Assembly (NCBI GenBank): GCA_963575745.1
Contig: CAUYUJ010008113.1
Location: 948,320 to 1,012,319 of the forward strand
Length of the DNA stretch: 64,000 nt
Direction: 5' to 3'
Origin: Prorocentrum cordatum
Taxonomy: Eukaryota > Sar > Dinophyceae > Prorocentrales > Prorocentraceae
Numbering within the stretch: the first letter of the stretch is position 1; every line of letters begins with the position of its first letter. The notes beneath the pieces are model-generated. The model had not been told where the DNA came from. It saw nothing but the letters and a program-made list of their open reading frames with translations, and did not search any database. This document shows positions 1-11,030 of this stretch, piece by piece. The position numbers were made by a program, and so were the translations under genes.

Positions 1-614
1 CCTCAACGGGCCTCGCGAGGTCACCGACCTCGGTGACTTGCTGGCGCCTCCAGCGAGCCACGCAAGGTCACTGGCCTGTGTTCGATATACGGTCACATGC
101 TGGGGGGTCCAAAGAGCCTTGCAAGGTCTCAGTGACATGCCGGGGCCTTCAACGGGCCCCATGAGGACACCCACCTCGGAGACCTTCGGGCTTTCAGCGG
201 GCTTCGCAAGGCCACCGGCCTGGGTTTGAGACTAAGTGACCTGCCAGGGGCTCCAAAGAGCCTCGCAAAATCACCGACCTCGGTGACCTCCCGGGGCCCT
301 CAACGGGCCTCGCGAGGTCACCGACCTCGGTGACCTGCCCGGGCCTCCAGCGGGCCACGCAAGGTCACCGGCCCGTGTTTGACATGCGGTGGCCTGCCAG
401 GAGTTCCAACGAGCCTCGCAGGGTCACGGACCTCGGTGACCTTCCGTGGCCTTCAACGGGCCTCGGGCCTCCAACGGGCCTCGCAAGGTCACCGTCCTGT
501 ATTCGGCATTCGGTGGCCCGCCCAGGCCTCCAAAGGGCCTCGCGAGGTCACCAACCTCGGTGACCTCCAAATCGTCGCGAGGTCACCAACCTCGGTGACC
601 TGCCAGGGCCTCGG
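1..614 (+). repeat. GGTCACCGACCTCGG minisatellite, left copy
   Basis: Tandem degenerate units contain CCTCGCGAGGTCACCGACCTCGG followed by gene-like GGCCTCCAACGGGCC stretches, with a period of roughly 55-65 bp. Each unit contains two small palindromes, CCTCGCGAGG and a GGTCACCGA...TCGGTGACC hairpin. It forms the outermost part of the left arm of palindrome 1. Confidence 0.85.
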
Positions 615-706
615 CATCGTCGTCATCGTCGTCGTCGCCGTCGTCGTCGTCGCCCCCGTCGTCTTCGTCGTCGCCGCCGTCGCCGCCGCCGTCGTCGTCG
701 TCGTAC
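615..706. repeat. GTC/GCC triplet repeat
   Basis: A near-pure run of (GTC)n and (GCC)n triplets. It sits between the GGTCACC units and the ACACCGG minisatellite, mirrored at 7621-7735. Confidence 0.9.
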
Positions 707-718
707 TATAGAACCATT

Positions 719-905
719 CTCGCGCGCTGGACACTGGACACCGGATACCAGACACCGGACACTTGACACCCGACACCGGGCACTGGACACCGGGCACCGG
801 GCATCGGGCACCGGACACTGGACAACGGACACCGGACACTGGACACCGGACACCGGACACATGACATTGGACACCGGACACCGGACACCGGACTCTGGAC
901 ACCGG
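719..905. repeat. GGACACCGGACACT minisatellite
   Basis: Short tandem units of 7 and 14 bp built from GGACACCGGACACTGG. The same unit recurs at 2461-2665 and, inverted, at 5935-6180 and 7505-7605, so each arm of palindrome 1 has two blocks of it. Confidence 0.9.
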
Positions 906-914
906 CCCTGGACG

Positions 915-1310
915 TCGATGATGATGTTTATGTTGGTGTTGATGGCGACTACGGTAATGAGTGCGATGGATGCAGACGACGACGACGACGACGGTGATGA
1001 TGATTACGGTGATGACGAAGCTGTCAATGAAGTTGACCATGCCATGATGATGATGACGATGATGATGATGACGATGATGATGATGACGATAAGGATGTCG
1101 GTGGTGATGATGGTGATGATGGTGATGATGATGGTGGTGGTGGTAGTAGTGATGATGGTGATGGTAGTGATGATGGTTATGATGGCGATGATGATGATGA
1201 TGGTGATGATGGTGATGATGGTGATGGTGATGATGGTGATGATAATGACGATGACGATGCTGGTGATGATTATGATGATGTTGATGCCGCTGCTGACGAT
1301 CATAGCGAGT
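915..1310. repeat. GAT/GAC triplet repeat
   Basis: Imperfect (GATGATGGT)n and GACGAC runs. Frames here read poly-Asp, poly-Met or poly-His and are not considered genes. The mirror block is 7260-7500. Confidence 0.85.
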
Positions 1311-1319
1311 GTTACGCTC

Positions 1320-1535
1320 TGATGACTGTGAAGGTGGGGGAGGAGGAGGAGGAAGAGGGAGGAGGAGGAGACGAGGAGAAGGAGGCGGAGGAGGAGGAGG
1401 ACGGGTCGTCGTCGCGGTCTTCGTCGTCGTCGTCGCCTTCATCGTCGTCGTCGTCGCCGTCGCCTTCATCGTCGTCGTCGTCGTCGTCGCCGACGCCTTC
1501 GTCGTTTTCGTCTCCCTCGTCGCCCTCGCAGAGGT
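1320..1535. repeat. GGA then GTC triplet repeats
   Basis: A (GGA)n run followed by a (TCG)n run. It corresponds to 7080-7255 in the right arm. Confidence 0.8.
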
Positions 1536-1555
1536 CCAGCAAGACAGATTGAACA

Positions 1556-1735
1556 CTATTAAATTTCCCGCCCAGACCGACCCGCCCGCCCGTTAGGGTC
1601 CGCCCGCCGGACCCGATCCGCCCGTTAGGACACGCGCGTGCCAACTCGATGATGTTTCCTACTTTAATGTCCCGCCCGCCCGACCCGACCCGTCCGTTAC
1701 GGTCCACCCGCCGGTCCGGCACGCCCGTTGGGGCC
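1556..1735. repeat. CCCGCCCGACCC spacer unit, left copy
   Basis: About 180 bp of non-microsatellite sequence rich in CCCGCCCGACCC and CCCGTTAGG units. It contains the palindrome CACGCGCGTG near 1631 and the stretch CCAACTCGATGATG at 1641-1654, whose exact reverse complement is at 6953-6966. It is a good anchor for aligning the two arms. Confidence 0.85.
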
Positions 1736-1858
1736 CGCTCCTGCTGCTCCTCATCCTCCTGATCATCTTCCACTCTTCCTCCTCCTCCTCCTCCTCCTTC
1801 TCCCCGTCCACCTCCTCCTCATCCTCCTTCCCCTCCTCCTCATCCTCTCCATTCCCCC

Positions 1859-1957
<99 letters not shown>

Positions 1958-2455
1958 CATCATAATCCTCATTCTGCTGCTGTTCCTCCTCCCCATATTC
2001 CTCCTCTTTCTCTACCTCCCCCTCTTTTTCATCATCGCCATCATCATCATCCTCCTGCTGCTCCTTACTTCTCCTCCTCATCCTCATTCTCCTCATCCTG
2101 CTGCTGCTGCATCCTTGTCCTGCTGCTTGTCCTCCTGCTCATCATCGTCATTGTAATCATATAGTTCTTCCTCATCATCCTCATCATCCTCCTCAATATC
2201 CTCCTCCTTCTCCGTCTCCTCATCCTCATCATCTTCAGCCTCATTCTCTTGATTCCCCTCCTTATCCACCCCTTCCTTATCCTCCTCCCCATCCTCTTCA
2301 TCCTCCTCAACCCCCTCCTCCACCTCAACATCCTCCTCCTCATCCTCCTGCTGCTTATCCTCATCCTCATTATGATTTTTGGTACCCTCCTCCTCCTCAT
2401 CACCATCATCATCCTCATCCTCCTGCTGCTGCTGCTCCTCCCCCGCCTCATGCTC
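1735..2455. repeat. CTC/ATC low-complexity block
   Basis: Pyrimidine-rich CTCCTCATCCTC repeats with a pure (ATC)n run of about 95 bp from 1860 to 1955. The mirror block is 6180-6870, where the long ATC run is missing; this is one cause of the arm-length difference. Confidence 0.85.
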
Positions 2456-2460
2456 TGCAA

Positions 2461-2665
2461 CTGACGCCAGACACCGGACACTAGACACCAGGCGCCCGGA
2501 CAGGGGCACCGAACACCAGACTCCGTACACAGGACAACGGACACCATACACCAGACACCGGACACCGGACGCCAGATGCCAGACGCCGGACGCTGGACGC
2601 CGGTCGCCGGACATTGGAAACAGGACACCGGACACCGGACGCCCGACGCCAGACGCCGGACACCG
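2461..2665. repeat. ACACCGGACGCC minisatellite
   Basis: Degenerate 7-bp units such as GGACACC and GGACGCC. This is the second block of the family seen at 719-905 and is mirrored at 5935-6180. Confidence 0.9.
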
Positions 2666-2674
2666 CAAGGATCG

Positions 2675-3248
2675 TGCATGCCTTCGTCGTCTCAGTCGTC
2701 GTCGCCCTCGTCGTCGTCGTCGTCGTCGTCGGCGTCGTCGCCCTCGTCGTCGTCGTCGTCTTCATCGTCGTCTTTATCGTCTTTGTCGTCGTCGTCGCCC
2801 CCTCGTCGTCGTCGCCCTCGTCGCCGTCGTCGCCCTGGTCGTCGTCGTCGTCGTCGTCGTTGTCGTCTTCGTCGACGCAGTAGTAGTCGTCTTCGTCGTC
2901 GTCGCCGTCGTCTTCGTCATCGTCGTCGTTGTTGTCGCCTTCGTCGTCGTCGTCTTCGTCGTCTTCTCCATCGAAGCAGTCGTCGTCGTCGCCCCCGTCG
3001 TCGTCGTCGTCGTCGTCGTATTTATCGTCGTCGTCGTCGTCGGACCGTCGTCGCCCTCGTCGTCGTAATCGTAGTCGTCGTCGCTGCCGTCGTCGTCGTC
3101 GTCGTCGTCGCCCTCGTCGTCGTCGTCGTCGCCGTCGTCGTCTTTATCGTCGTCGTCATCGTCTTCGTCGTCGTCGCGGCTGTCGTCGTCGTCGTCGTCC
3201 TCGTCGCCGCCATCGACCTCGACATCGTCATCGTTGTCGTCGCCTTCG
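2675..3248. repeat. GTC triplet array
   Basis: About 570 bp of (TCG)n with interruptions. It is open in several frames on both strands (Ser, Arg or Val runs; Asp runs on the other strand). Mirror: 5075-5905. Confidence 0.9.
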
Positions 3249-3251
3249 CTC

Positions 3252-3860
3252 TCCGGGGACCCCCACCCATAGGAGAAGTCCAGCTGGACTTGTCCTGTGG
3301 GTGGGGTGTTTGGCTCTCCGGGGACCCCCACCCATAGGAGAAGTCCAGCTGGACTTGTCCTATGGGTGGAGTACTTGGCTCTCCGGCGACCCCCACCCGT
3401 AGGAGAAGTCCAGCTGGACTTGTCCTATGGGTGGGGTGCTTGGCTCTCCGGCGACCCCCACCCATAGGAGAAGTCCAGCTGGACTTGTCCTATGGGTGGG
3501 GTGCTTGGCTCTCCAGCGACCCCCACCCATTGGAGAAGTCCAGCTGGACTTGTCCCATGGGTGGTTTGCTTGGCTCTCCGGCGACCCCCGCCCATAGGAG
3601 AAGTCCAGCTGGCCTTGTCCTATGTGTGGGGTGCTTGGCTCTCCGGCGACCCCCACCCATAGGAGAAGTCCAGCTGGACTTGTCCTATGGGTGGGGTGCT
3701 TGGCTCTCCGGCGACCCCCACCCCCACCCATAGGAGAAGTCCAGCTGGACTTGTCCTATGGGTTGGGTGCTTTTCGCTCAGCGCGAAAAGCAAACGAAAT
3801 TTCTCCTATGGGGGGGGGGGGTCCCCAGACCCCCCCCCCCATAGGAGAAGTCCAGACTTC
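3252..3860 (+). repeat. Hairpin minisatellite array, left arm
   Basis: About eight tandem monomers of 60-70 bp. Each centres on the perfect 16-bp palindrome AAGTCCAGCTGGACTT, flanked by inverted CCCACCCATAGGA and TCCTATGGGTGGG, giving a 44-bp near-palindrome with one mismatch at its G/C position. Between hairpins lies GTGCTTGGCTCTCCGG. Frames read a repetitive peptide (GEVQLDLSYGW) only because the units are similar. Confidence 0.95.
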
Positions 3861-3980
3861 TCCTATGGGGGGGGGGGTCTGGACCCCCCCCCCCCATAGG
3901 GATCGCCCTGCATATTGATTCCTAGGGTCGATCCTCCTATGGGGGGGGGGGGGTCCCCAGACCCCCCCCCCCCATAGGAG
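3861..3980. repeat. Centre of palindrome 1
   Basis: G-runs and C-runs of up to 12 face each other around a short unique spacer at about 3900-3940, which contains GATCGCCCTGCATATTGATT and ends in GGTCGATC. Symmetric flanks carrying TTTCGCTCAGCG-type sequence lie at 3769-3800 and 4040-4074. This spacer is the likely turning point of the inverted repeat. Confidence 0.8.
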
Positions 3981-5072
3981 AAGTCCAGCTGGACTTCTCC
4001 TATGGGGGGGGGGTTCTGGGGACCCCCCCCCCCATAGGAGAAATTTCGCTTGCTTTTAGCGCTGAGCGAAAAGCACCCCAACCCATAGGACAAGTCCAGC
4101 TGGACTTCTCCTATGGGTGGGGGTGGGGGTCGCCGGAGAGCAATCACCCCACCCATAGGACAAGTCCAGCTGGACGCTCCTATGGGTGGGTCGCCGGAGC
4201 GCCAAAGCACCCCTCACATAGGACAAGTCCAGCTGGACTTCTCCTATGGGTGGGGGTCCCGGAGAGCCAAGCACCCCACCCATAGGACAAGTCCAGCTGG
4301 ACTTCTCCTATGGGTGGGGGTCGCCGGAGAGCCAATAGGACAAGTCCAGCTGGACTTCTCCTATGGGTGGGGTCCCCGGAGAGCCAAGCACCCCAACCAT
4401 AGGACAAGTCCAGCTGGACTTGTCCTATGGGTGGGGGTCGCCGGAGAGCCAAGCACCCCACCCATAGGACAAGTCCAGCTGGACTTCTCCTATGGGTGGG
4501 GGTCGCCGGAGAGCCAAGCACCCCACCCATAGGACAAGTCCAGCTGGACTTCCCCTATATGGGTCGGGGTTGCCGGAGAGCCAAGCACCCCACCCATAGG
4601 ACAAGTCCAGCTGGACTTCTCCTATGGGTGGGGGTCCCCGGAGAGCCGAGCACCCCACCCAAGTCCAGCTGGACTTCTCCTATGGGTGGGGGTCGCGGGA
4701 GAGCCAATACGACAAGTCCAGCTGGACTTCTCCTATGGGTGGGGGTCGCCGGAGAGCCAAGCACCCCACCCATAGGACAAGTCCAGGTGGACTTCTCCTA
4801 TGGGTGCGGGTCGCCGGAAAGCCAAGCACCCCACCCATAGGACAAGTCCAGCTGGACTTCTCCTATGGGTGGGGGTCCCTGGAGAGCCGAGCACCCCACC
4901 CATAGGACAAGTCCAGCTGGACTTCTCCTATGGGTGGGGGTCGCCGGAGAGCCAATAGGACAAGTCCAGCTGGACTTCTCCTATGGGTGGGGGTCGCTGG
5001 AGAGCCAAGCACACCACCCAAAGGACAAGTCCAGCTGGACTTCTCCTATGGGTGGGGGTCGCCGGAGAGAGA
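3981..5072 (-). repeat. Hairpin minisatellite array, right arm
   Basis: About seventeen monomers, the reverse complement of the left hairpin array (CATAGGACAAGTCCAGCTGG followed by the inverted half). Spacing is 53-73 bp. Several monomers are truncated, for example near 4330 and 4700. The copy number is about twice that of the left arm, so the array has expanded or contracted after the arms formed. Confidence 0.95.
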
Positions 5073-5074
5073 AG

Positions 5075-5905
5075 GCGACGACGACGACGACGACGTCGAG
5101 GACGATGGCGGCGACGACGACGACGACGATGATGACAGCGGCGACGACAACAACAGCGGCGACGACAACGTCGCCGACGACGACGACGACGACGACGAAG
5201 ACGGCGACGACGAGGACGACGACGACGACGGCTTTGAAAGCGACGACGATGACGAGGACGACGACGACGACAAGGACGACGAAGATTACAACGACGACGA
5301 CGACGAAGGCGACGAGAACGACGACGACGACGATGACGACGACGACGACGACGACGACGGCAGCGGCGGCGGCGACGACGACTACGACTACGACGACGAC
5401 GCCGACAACGACGACAACGCTGAGGGCGACGATGACGACTACGACGACGACGACGCCGCCGACGACGACGACCATGGCGACAACGACGACGAGGGCGACG
5501 AGGGCGACGACGACGACGGCTTCGAAAGCGACGACGACGAAGACGACGAAGTCGACGACAACGACGTCGACGAAGACGACGCCGACGACGACGAAGAACA
5601 CTACTACTACGTCGACGAAGACGACGACGTCTACGATGACTACGCTGACGACGAGGGCGAGAAAGACGACGATGACGACGACGACGACGACGACGAGGGC
5701 GACGACGACGACGACGAAAGCGACGGCGACGACTCGACGACGACGACGATGACGACGAAGACGACGACGACGACGGCGAGGGCGACGAGGACGACAAAGA
5801 CGACGACGACGACGACAAAGACGACAACGACGACGCGACGAGGCGACGACGCTGACGACGACGACGACGAAGACGACGATGGAGACGACGACTGCGACGA
5901 CGAAA
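5075..5905. repeat. GAC triplet array
   Basis: About 830 bp of (GAC)n with a few GAG, GGC and TAC codon-like variants. A frame of over 300 codons on the plus strand is almost pure Asp, while other frames read Thr or Val runs. There is no non-repeat coding sequence, so it is treated as a repeat. Confidence 0.9.
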
Positions 5906-5934
5906 GTATGGACGATTCTTGCGGTGCCCGGTGA

Positions 5935-6180
5935 CACGTGTCCAGTGCCGGTGTCCGGTGTCCGGTGTCCGGCGTCTGGCGTCCAACATCCGGCGTCCGG
6001 TGTCCGATTTCCGGTGTCCGGTGTCTGGTGTCCGGTGTCTGGCGTCCGGCGTCTGGAGTCTGAAGTCTGGCATTTGGCGTCCGGTGTCTGGTGTCTGCGG
6101 GTGTCCGTTGTCCGGAGTCCGGTGTCCCGAGTCCGGAGTCCGGTCCCGTGTCCGGTGTCCAGTGTCTGGCTTCAGTTGCA
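5935..6180. repeat. CCGGTGTCC minisatellite, right arm
   Basis: Reverse complement of the 2461-2665 block (GTCCGGTGTCCGGCGTCTGG units), joined to TTGCAGAGCATGAGG at about 6175-6190, which mirrors 2446-2460. Confidence 0.9.
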
Positions 6181-6870
6181 GAGCATGAGGCCGGGGAGGA
6201 GCAGCAGCAGCAGCAGAAGGATGAGGATGATGATGGTGATGAGGAGGAGGAGGAGGAGGAGGAGGATAACGGATAACAGTAATCAGAATGAGGATGAGGA
6301 TAAGCAGCAGGAGGATGAGGGGGAGGAGGAGGCTGAGGTGGAGGAGGGGGTTGAGGAGGATGAGGAGGACGGGGGGAGGATGTGGAAGGGGTGGATAAGG
6401 AGGGGAATCAGGAGAATGAAGATGAAGATAATGAGGAGGATGAGAAGACGGAGAAGGATGAGGATGTTGAGGAGGATGATAAGGATGATGAGGGGGAGCT
6501 ATATGATTATAATGACGATGATGAGCAGGAGGAGGACAAGCAGCAGGACGAGGATGCAGCAGCAGCAGGATGGCAGCATAAGGAGTATGAGGAGGGGGAT
6601 CAGGATGAGGAGGGGAAGGAGCAGCAGGAGGATGATAATGATGGCGATGATGAAGAGAAGGGGGAGGTAGAGGATGTGGAGGATGATGAGGATGGGGAGG
6701 AGGAAGAACAGCAGCATACTGAGGATTATGATGATGAGGATGAGGGGGAATGAAGAGGATGAGGAGGGGGAGGAGGAGGAGGAGGAGGAGGAGGTGGATG
6801 GGGAGAAGGAGGAGGAGGGGGAGGAGGAGGAGTGGGGGGATGATCAGGAGGATGAGGAGCAGCAGGAGCG
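6181..6870. repeat. GGA/GAT purine-rich block
   Basis: Low-complexity GAGGATGAGGAGG repeats, the mirror of 1735-2455. Acidic frames here are repeat shadows. Confidence 0.85.
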
Positions 6871-6879
6871 GGCCCCAAC

Positions 6880-7045
6880 GGGCGCGTCGGGTCGGGCGGG
6901 CGGACCCTAACGGGCGGGTCGGGTCGGGCGGGCGGGACATTAAAGTAGGAAACATCATCGAGTTGGCACGCGCGTGCCCTAACGGGCGGGTCGGGTCCGG
7001 CGGGCGGACCCTAACGGGCGGGCGGGGCGGGTCGGTCGGGGCGAG
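6880..7045. repeat. GGGCGGGTCGGG spacer unit, right copy
   Basis: Reverse complement of 1556-1735, including the GGCACGCGCGTGCC palindrome at 6965-6978 and CATCATCGAGTTGG at 6953-6966. Confidence 0.85.
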
Positions 7046-7079
7046 ACATTAAAATAGTGTTCAATATGTCTTGCTGGAC

Positions 7080-7622
7080 CTCCGCGAGGGCGACGAGGGA
7101 GACGAAAACGACGAAGGCGTCGGCGACGACGACGACGACGATGAAGCGACGACGACGACGACGATGAAGGCGACGACGACGACGATGAAGGCGACGACGA
7201 CGACGAAGACCGCGACGACGACCCGTCCTCCTCCTCCCTCTTCTTCCTCCTCCTCCTCCACTTTATCAGTCAGCAAAAGCATAATATTCGCTATGATCAT
7301 CAGCAGCGACATCACAATCATCGTAACAATCAACATCGTCATCGTCATCATCGTCATTACCATCACCATCATGGTCAACTTCATTGTCAACTTCGTCACC
7401 ATCATAATCATATCACCGTCGCCGTCTGCATCGTCACGACCAACGTCACTATCAACATCGCAATCATCACCGTAGTCGTCATCGACGCCAACATAAACAT
7501 CACCATCAATGTCCGGGTCCGGTGTCCAGTGTCCGGTGCCCGCTGCTTGGTGTCCAGTGCCCGGTGTCCGGTGTCCAGTGTTCGGTGTCCGGTGTCCAGC
7601 GCGCGAGAACCGTTCTATAGTG

Positions 7623-7688
<66 letters not shown>

Positions 7689-7735
7689 CCATGACGACGA
7701 CGACGGCCATGACGACGATGACGACGATGCCCGTT
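7080..7735. repeat. Mixed GAC, ATC and GTGTCC repeats
   Basis: In order: GAC triplets (7080-7225), CTC (7228-7262), CATCATCG-type repeats (7280-7500), GTGTCCGG minisatellite (7505-7605) and GAC triplets (7621-7735). This is the mirror of 615-1535. Confidence 0.85.
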
Positions 7736-7739
7736 TGAG

Positions 7740-8480
7740 GCCCCGGCAGCCGTTGTTGACCTCGCGAGGCCCTCTGGAGGCCTGGGCAGGTCACCGAATG
7801 TCGAACACAGGACGGTGACCTTGCGAGGCCCGTTGGAGGCCCAGGCAGGTCACCGAGGTCGGTGACCTCGCGAGGCCCGTTGATGGCCCCAGCAAGTCAC
7901 CGAGGTCGGTGGCCTTGCGAGGCCCGTTGAAGGCCCTGGCAGGTCACCGAGGTCGGTGACCTTGCGAGGCTCGTTGGACCCCCGGCAGGCCACCGCATAT
8001 CGAACACAAGCCGGTGACCCTGCGAGGTCCGCTGGAGGCCCTGGCAGGTCACCGAGGTCGGTGACCTCGCGAGGCCCGTTGAAGGCCCCGGCAGGGTACC
8101 GAGGTCGGTGACTTTGCGAGGCTCTTTGGAGCTTCCGGCAGATCACCGAGTCTTAAACCCAGGCTGGTGACCTTGCGAAGCCCGCTGGAGGCCCGGGAAG
8201 GTCACCGAGGTGGGTGACCTAAAGGGGCCCTTTGAAGGCCCCGCATGTCACCGAGACCTTGCGAGGTTCTTTGGACCCCCTGGCAGGCCACCGTATATCG
8301 AACACAGGCCGGTGACCTTGCATGGCCCGCTGGAGGCCCCAGCAGGTCACCGAGGTCGGTGACCTCGCGAGGCCCGTTGATGGCCGCGGCAGGTCCCCGA
8401 CGTCGGTGACCTCACGAGGCCTCTTGGAGGCTCTGGCAGGTCACCGATCACCGAGGTCGCTGACCTTGCGAGGCCCGCTG
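7740..8480 (-). repeat. GGTCACCGAGGTCGG minisatellite, right copy
   Basis: Reverse complement of the 1-614 array (GGTCACCGAGGTCGGTGACC and CCTCGCGAGGCCCGTTG). It continues about 100 bp beyond the part paired with base 1, so the left arm probably extends outside the window. Confidence 0.85.
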
Positions 8481-8484
8481 GCCC

Positions 8485-9640
8485 CTACAGTGGAAGCCAG
8501 AGGCATCCTCGCAACTCTGGGCTCAGAGATGCCGTGACCTGAGCAGGTCCAGCCCAAATCGCCTGAGACATCCTCGCAACTCTGGGCTCAGACATGCCGC
8601 GCGCGAGGTGATCCAGCCAATTTTGCCTCACACATTCTCGCCACTCTGGCCTCAGAGATGCCTGAACCTGAGGTGGCCTGGCCCGTTTCGCCTGAGACAT
8701 CTTCCAACTCTGAGCTCCGATATGCTATGCGCCAGGTAGTCTGGCCAACTCCGCCCGAGATGGTGCGGCCGGGCTCGCCTGAGCATCCTCGCAACACTGG
8801 GCTCAGGTACGCCCTGGCTTGATGTGGTATGGCCCATTTCGCCTGAGATGTCCTCGCAACTCTGGGCTCAGATATGCCGCGCGCGAGGTGGTCTGGCCCA
8901 TTTCGCCTGAGACACCCTTGCAATTCTGGGCTCAGACTCAGACACGCCGCGCACAAAGCGGACCGGCCATTCTCGCCCGAGACATCGTCGCGGCTCTGGG
9001 ATTGGAGATGCTCTGACATGAATTGGTCCGGCCCGATTCGCTTGAAACATCCTCGCAACTCCAATCTCATATATGCCCTGACCTGAGGTGGTCCGGCCCA
9101 GCTCGCCTGGGACATTCTCGCAACTCTGGTCTTCGAGATGCCAGGAGCGAGGTGGTCCAGCCAGTTTCGCCTGAGGTATCCTCGCAACTCTTGGCTCCCA
9201 AGTGTCGCGGGCGCGGTGGTTTTGCCATTTTCGCCTGCGAGATCCTCGCAACTCTGGGCTCCACCATGCCGCGCGCGATGTGGTCTGGCCAACTTTGCCT
9301 GAGACATCCTCGCAACTCTGGGCTGATATATGCTCTGACCTGAGGTGGTATGGCCCGTTCCGCCCGAGACATTTTCGCAACTCCGGGCTCAGACGTGCCG
9401 CGCGCGAGGTTGGCTGACGCGCTTCGCCAGAGACTTCCTCGCAACACCAGGCTCAGATGCTGCTCGCGAGGTGGTCTGGCCAGATTCTCTTGTGGCATCA
9501 TTGCATTTCCAGGCTCAGAGATGCCCTGACTTTAGGTAGCCTGGCCTGTTTCTCCTGAGACATCCTCGCTACTTTGGGCTCTGAGATGTGGCCCGCTAGG
9601 TGACCCAGCCTGCTCGCCTGAGACATCCTCGCAACTGGGT
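8485..9640 (+). repeat. ~62-bp tandem array, left arm of palindrome 2
   Basis: About 18 units with the core CATCCTCGCAACTCTGGGCT, followed by CAGA(T/G)ATGCC, a GCGCGCGAGGTGGTC segment and GGCCCATTTCGCCTGAGA. Period is about 60-64 bp. All frames are interrupted at the unit level; no gene seen. Confidence 0.9.
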
Positions 9641-9729
9641 TCCCAGACGGGGCCAGGACCAAACAACCAGTTTGATTACACTGCTGTTATCGCATCGTCC
9701 TCCAGGAGGGGATTCAAGCGCCCCTGGCC

Positions 9730-10480
9730 CGAGTGGGCAGTTAGCTGGCGCCGAGGCGAGAGCAGGACTTCTGTGTCATTTGGAAGGGCGTCTCAGGCGG
9801 GAGCGCTAGGCCGGAATAAATGTTGAAGAAATCTCCAACGAGAGGATAAATATGAAGGCAAGGAGGAGAACCCAGAGTACGATGAGGGGCGAGGAGAGAC
9901 ATGATGAGGAAGAGCATCAGGGGCACGACGACGAGAATGATGATAAAAAGGAGAAGGAGGAACAAAACGGCGAGAAGAGAGAGGAACGGCATGAGGAGGC
10001 GGAGGAAAGTGAGGACGATGAGGTTGCGTGGGCGGGTAGGCGGCAAGAAACATGATGATGAGGACGGCGACAACAACGACGACGACAGTGATCACGAGAC
10101 GGGCGCATGCCAATCAGGAACAGGATGACGATGATTCGGAGGACTCGCGAACAAGTTTTGAATCAACGTTGGATTTCACATTTCTGCTGGGGCTGCTGGC
10201 CCCTGGCTATCACTTATTCATCATGTGTTGCTGCTCCGCGCCCTCCTCCTCCTTGTCCTGGTCCTCCTTCTGCTACTGCCCCTCTTCCATCCCCAATCCC
10301 CCCCCCGCTGCTCCTCCAACTCCTGCTCTTTTCTCACGTCTCACTCCCCGTCCTTCTCCTCACTTATTGCTCCTCACTTTCTACGATTGTCCAAGGAAGA
10401 AGTACAGAGGATCAGGGGACATAAAAAGCACTGTGCATCAGAAGGCAGAGGCAGATAAACAGGAGGATGGATATGATAAA
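9730..10480. other. Interior of palindrome 2, left side; no gene seen
   Basis: Purine-rich GAGGACGAC stretches (9850-10140), then a pyrimidine-rich stretch (10230-10380) with TGCTGGGGCTGCTGG. Both have inverted counterparts at 11590-11900 and 11330-11530. Short open frames are low complexity. Confidence 0.6.
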
Positions 10481-10599
10481 GATGATGGTAGTCGTCATCA
10501 TGTGGATCTCACTGATGGCGACGATCCACCGATCATGGCGACTGCAATATATGCCAGCGGCATCGGCGCTCACGGTGACGACGACAACGATTGGAATGA

Positions 10600-10830
10600 C
10601 GGCTCATGATGTCGATTGCGAGGGTGACTGTGACGGTGGGCATGATGGCGACGGTGATGATGACGATGACGACGGCGATGATGACGATGCTGTTGATGAT
10701 GATGACGATGATTATTATGGTGGCGTTGCCGATGATGATGCTGTCGTCGATGATGATGACGAGGGTCCTGATGATGACGACGACGGCGACGACTACGACG
10801 ATGACGAATCGGATGAACGGGCGGCCGCCC
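10600..10830. repeat. GAT/GAC triplet repeat at centre of palindrome 2
   Basis: Imperfect GATGATGACGAC repeats, ending in the 14-bp palindrome CGGGCGGCCGCCCG at 10817-10830 close to the deduced centre of the inverted repeat. Confidence 0.75.
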
Positions 10831-11002
10831 GCCGCGGCAGAAGCGAACGGCCGGCCGAGGCCGCGGCAAACGCCCAAGATCCACACTGTGGCCTCTGTCT
10901 GCCTGCGGGATCGTCGGCTGGGCTTGTTGAGACGACGCCCCCCAAATGGAGCTTGTCTCATCAGATCCAGACGACGATCCCAGGGTCAGACCCACTTCCT
11001 CT

Positions 11003-11030
11003 CAGCAGGGGCACCCGGGTGCCCCTGCTG
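11003..11030. repeat. 28-bp perfect palindrome
   Basis: A perfect palindrome centred between 11016 and 11017 on CACCCGGGTG, flanked by CAGCAGGGG and its complement. No terminator T-run follows. It lies near the centre of palindrome 2 and could form a cruciform; function unknown. Confidence 0.9.

Larger units (their letters stand above)
1..8380. repeat. Giant imperfect inverted repeat (palindrome 1)
   Basis: The order of repeat blocks from 1 to about 3.9 kb is mirrored as reverse complement from about 3.95 to 8.38 kb. Matching landmarks are 1-20 with about 8360-8380, the motif around 707-730 with 7597-7620, 1641-1654 with 6953-6966, 2449-2480 with 6155-6187, and 3769-3800 with about 4040-4074. 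Sums of paired coordinates drift between about 7840 and 8640, so the arms differ by indels in the microsatellites. The left arm reaches the window edge and may continue outside. No gene is recognisable inside; the long open frames are repeat shadows. Confidence 0.9.

Noticed and set aside
4930-6958. Plus frame of ~330 Asp-rich codons and minus frame of ~670 codons across the GAC and GGA blocks
   Set aside because: They contain only triplet and minisatellite translation and mirror the other palindrome arm; no start context or domain.
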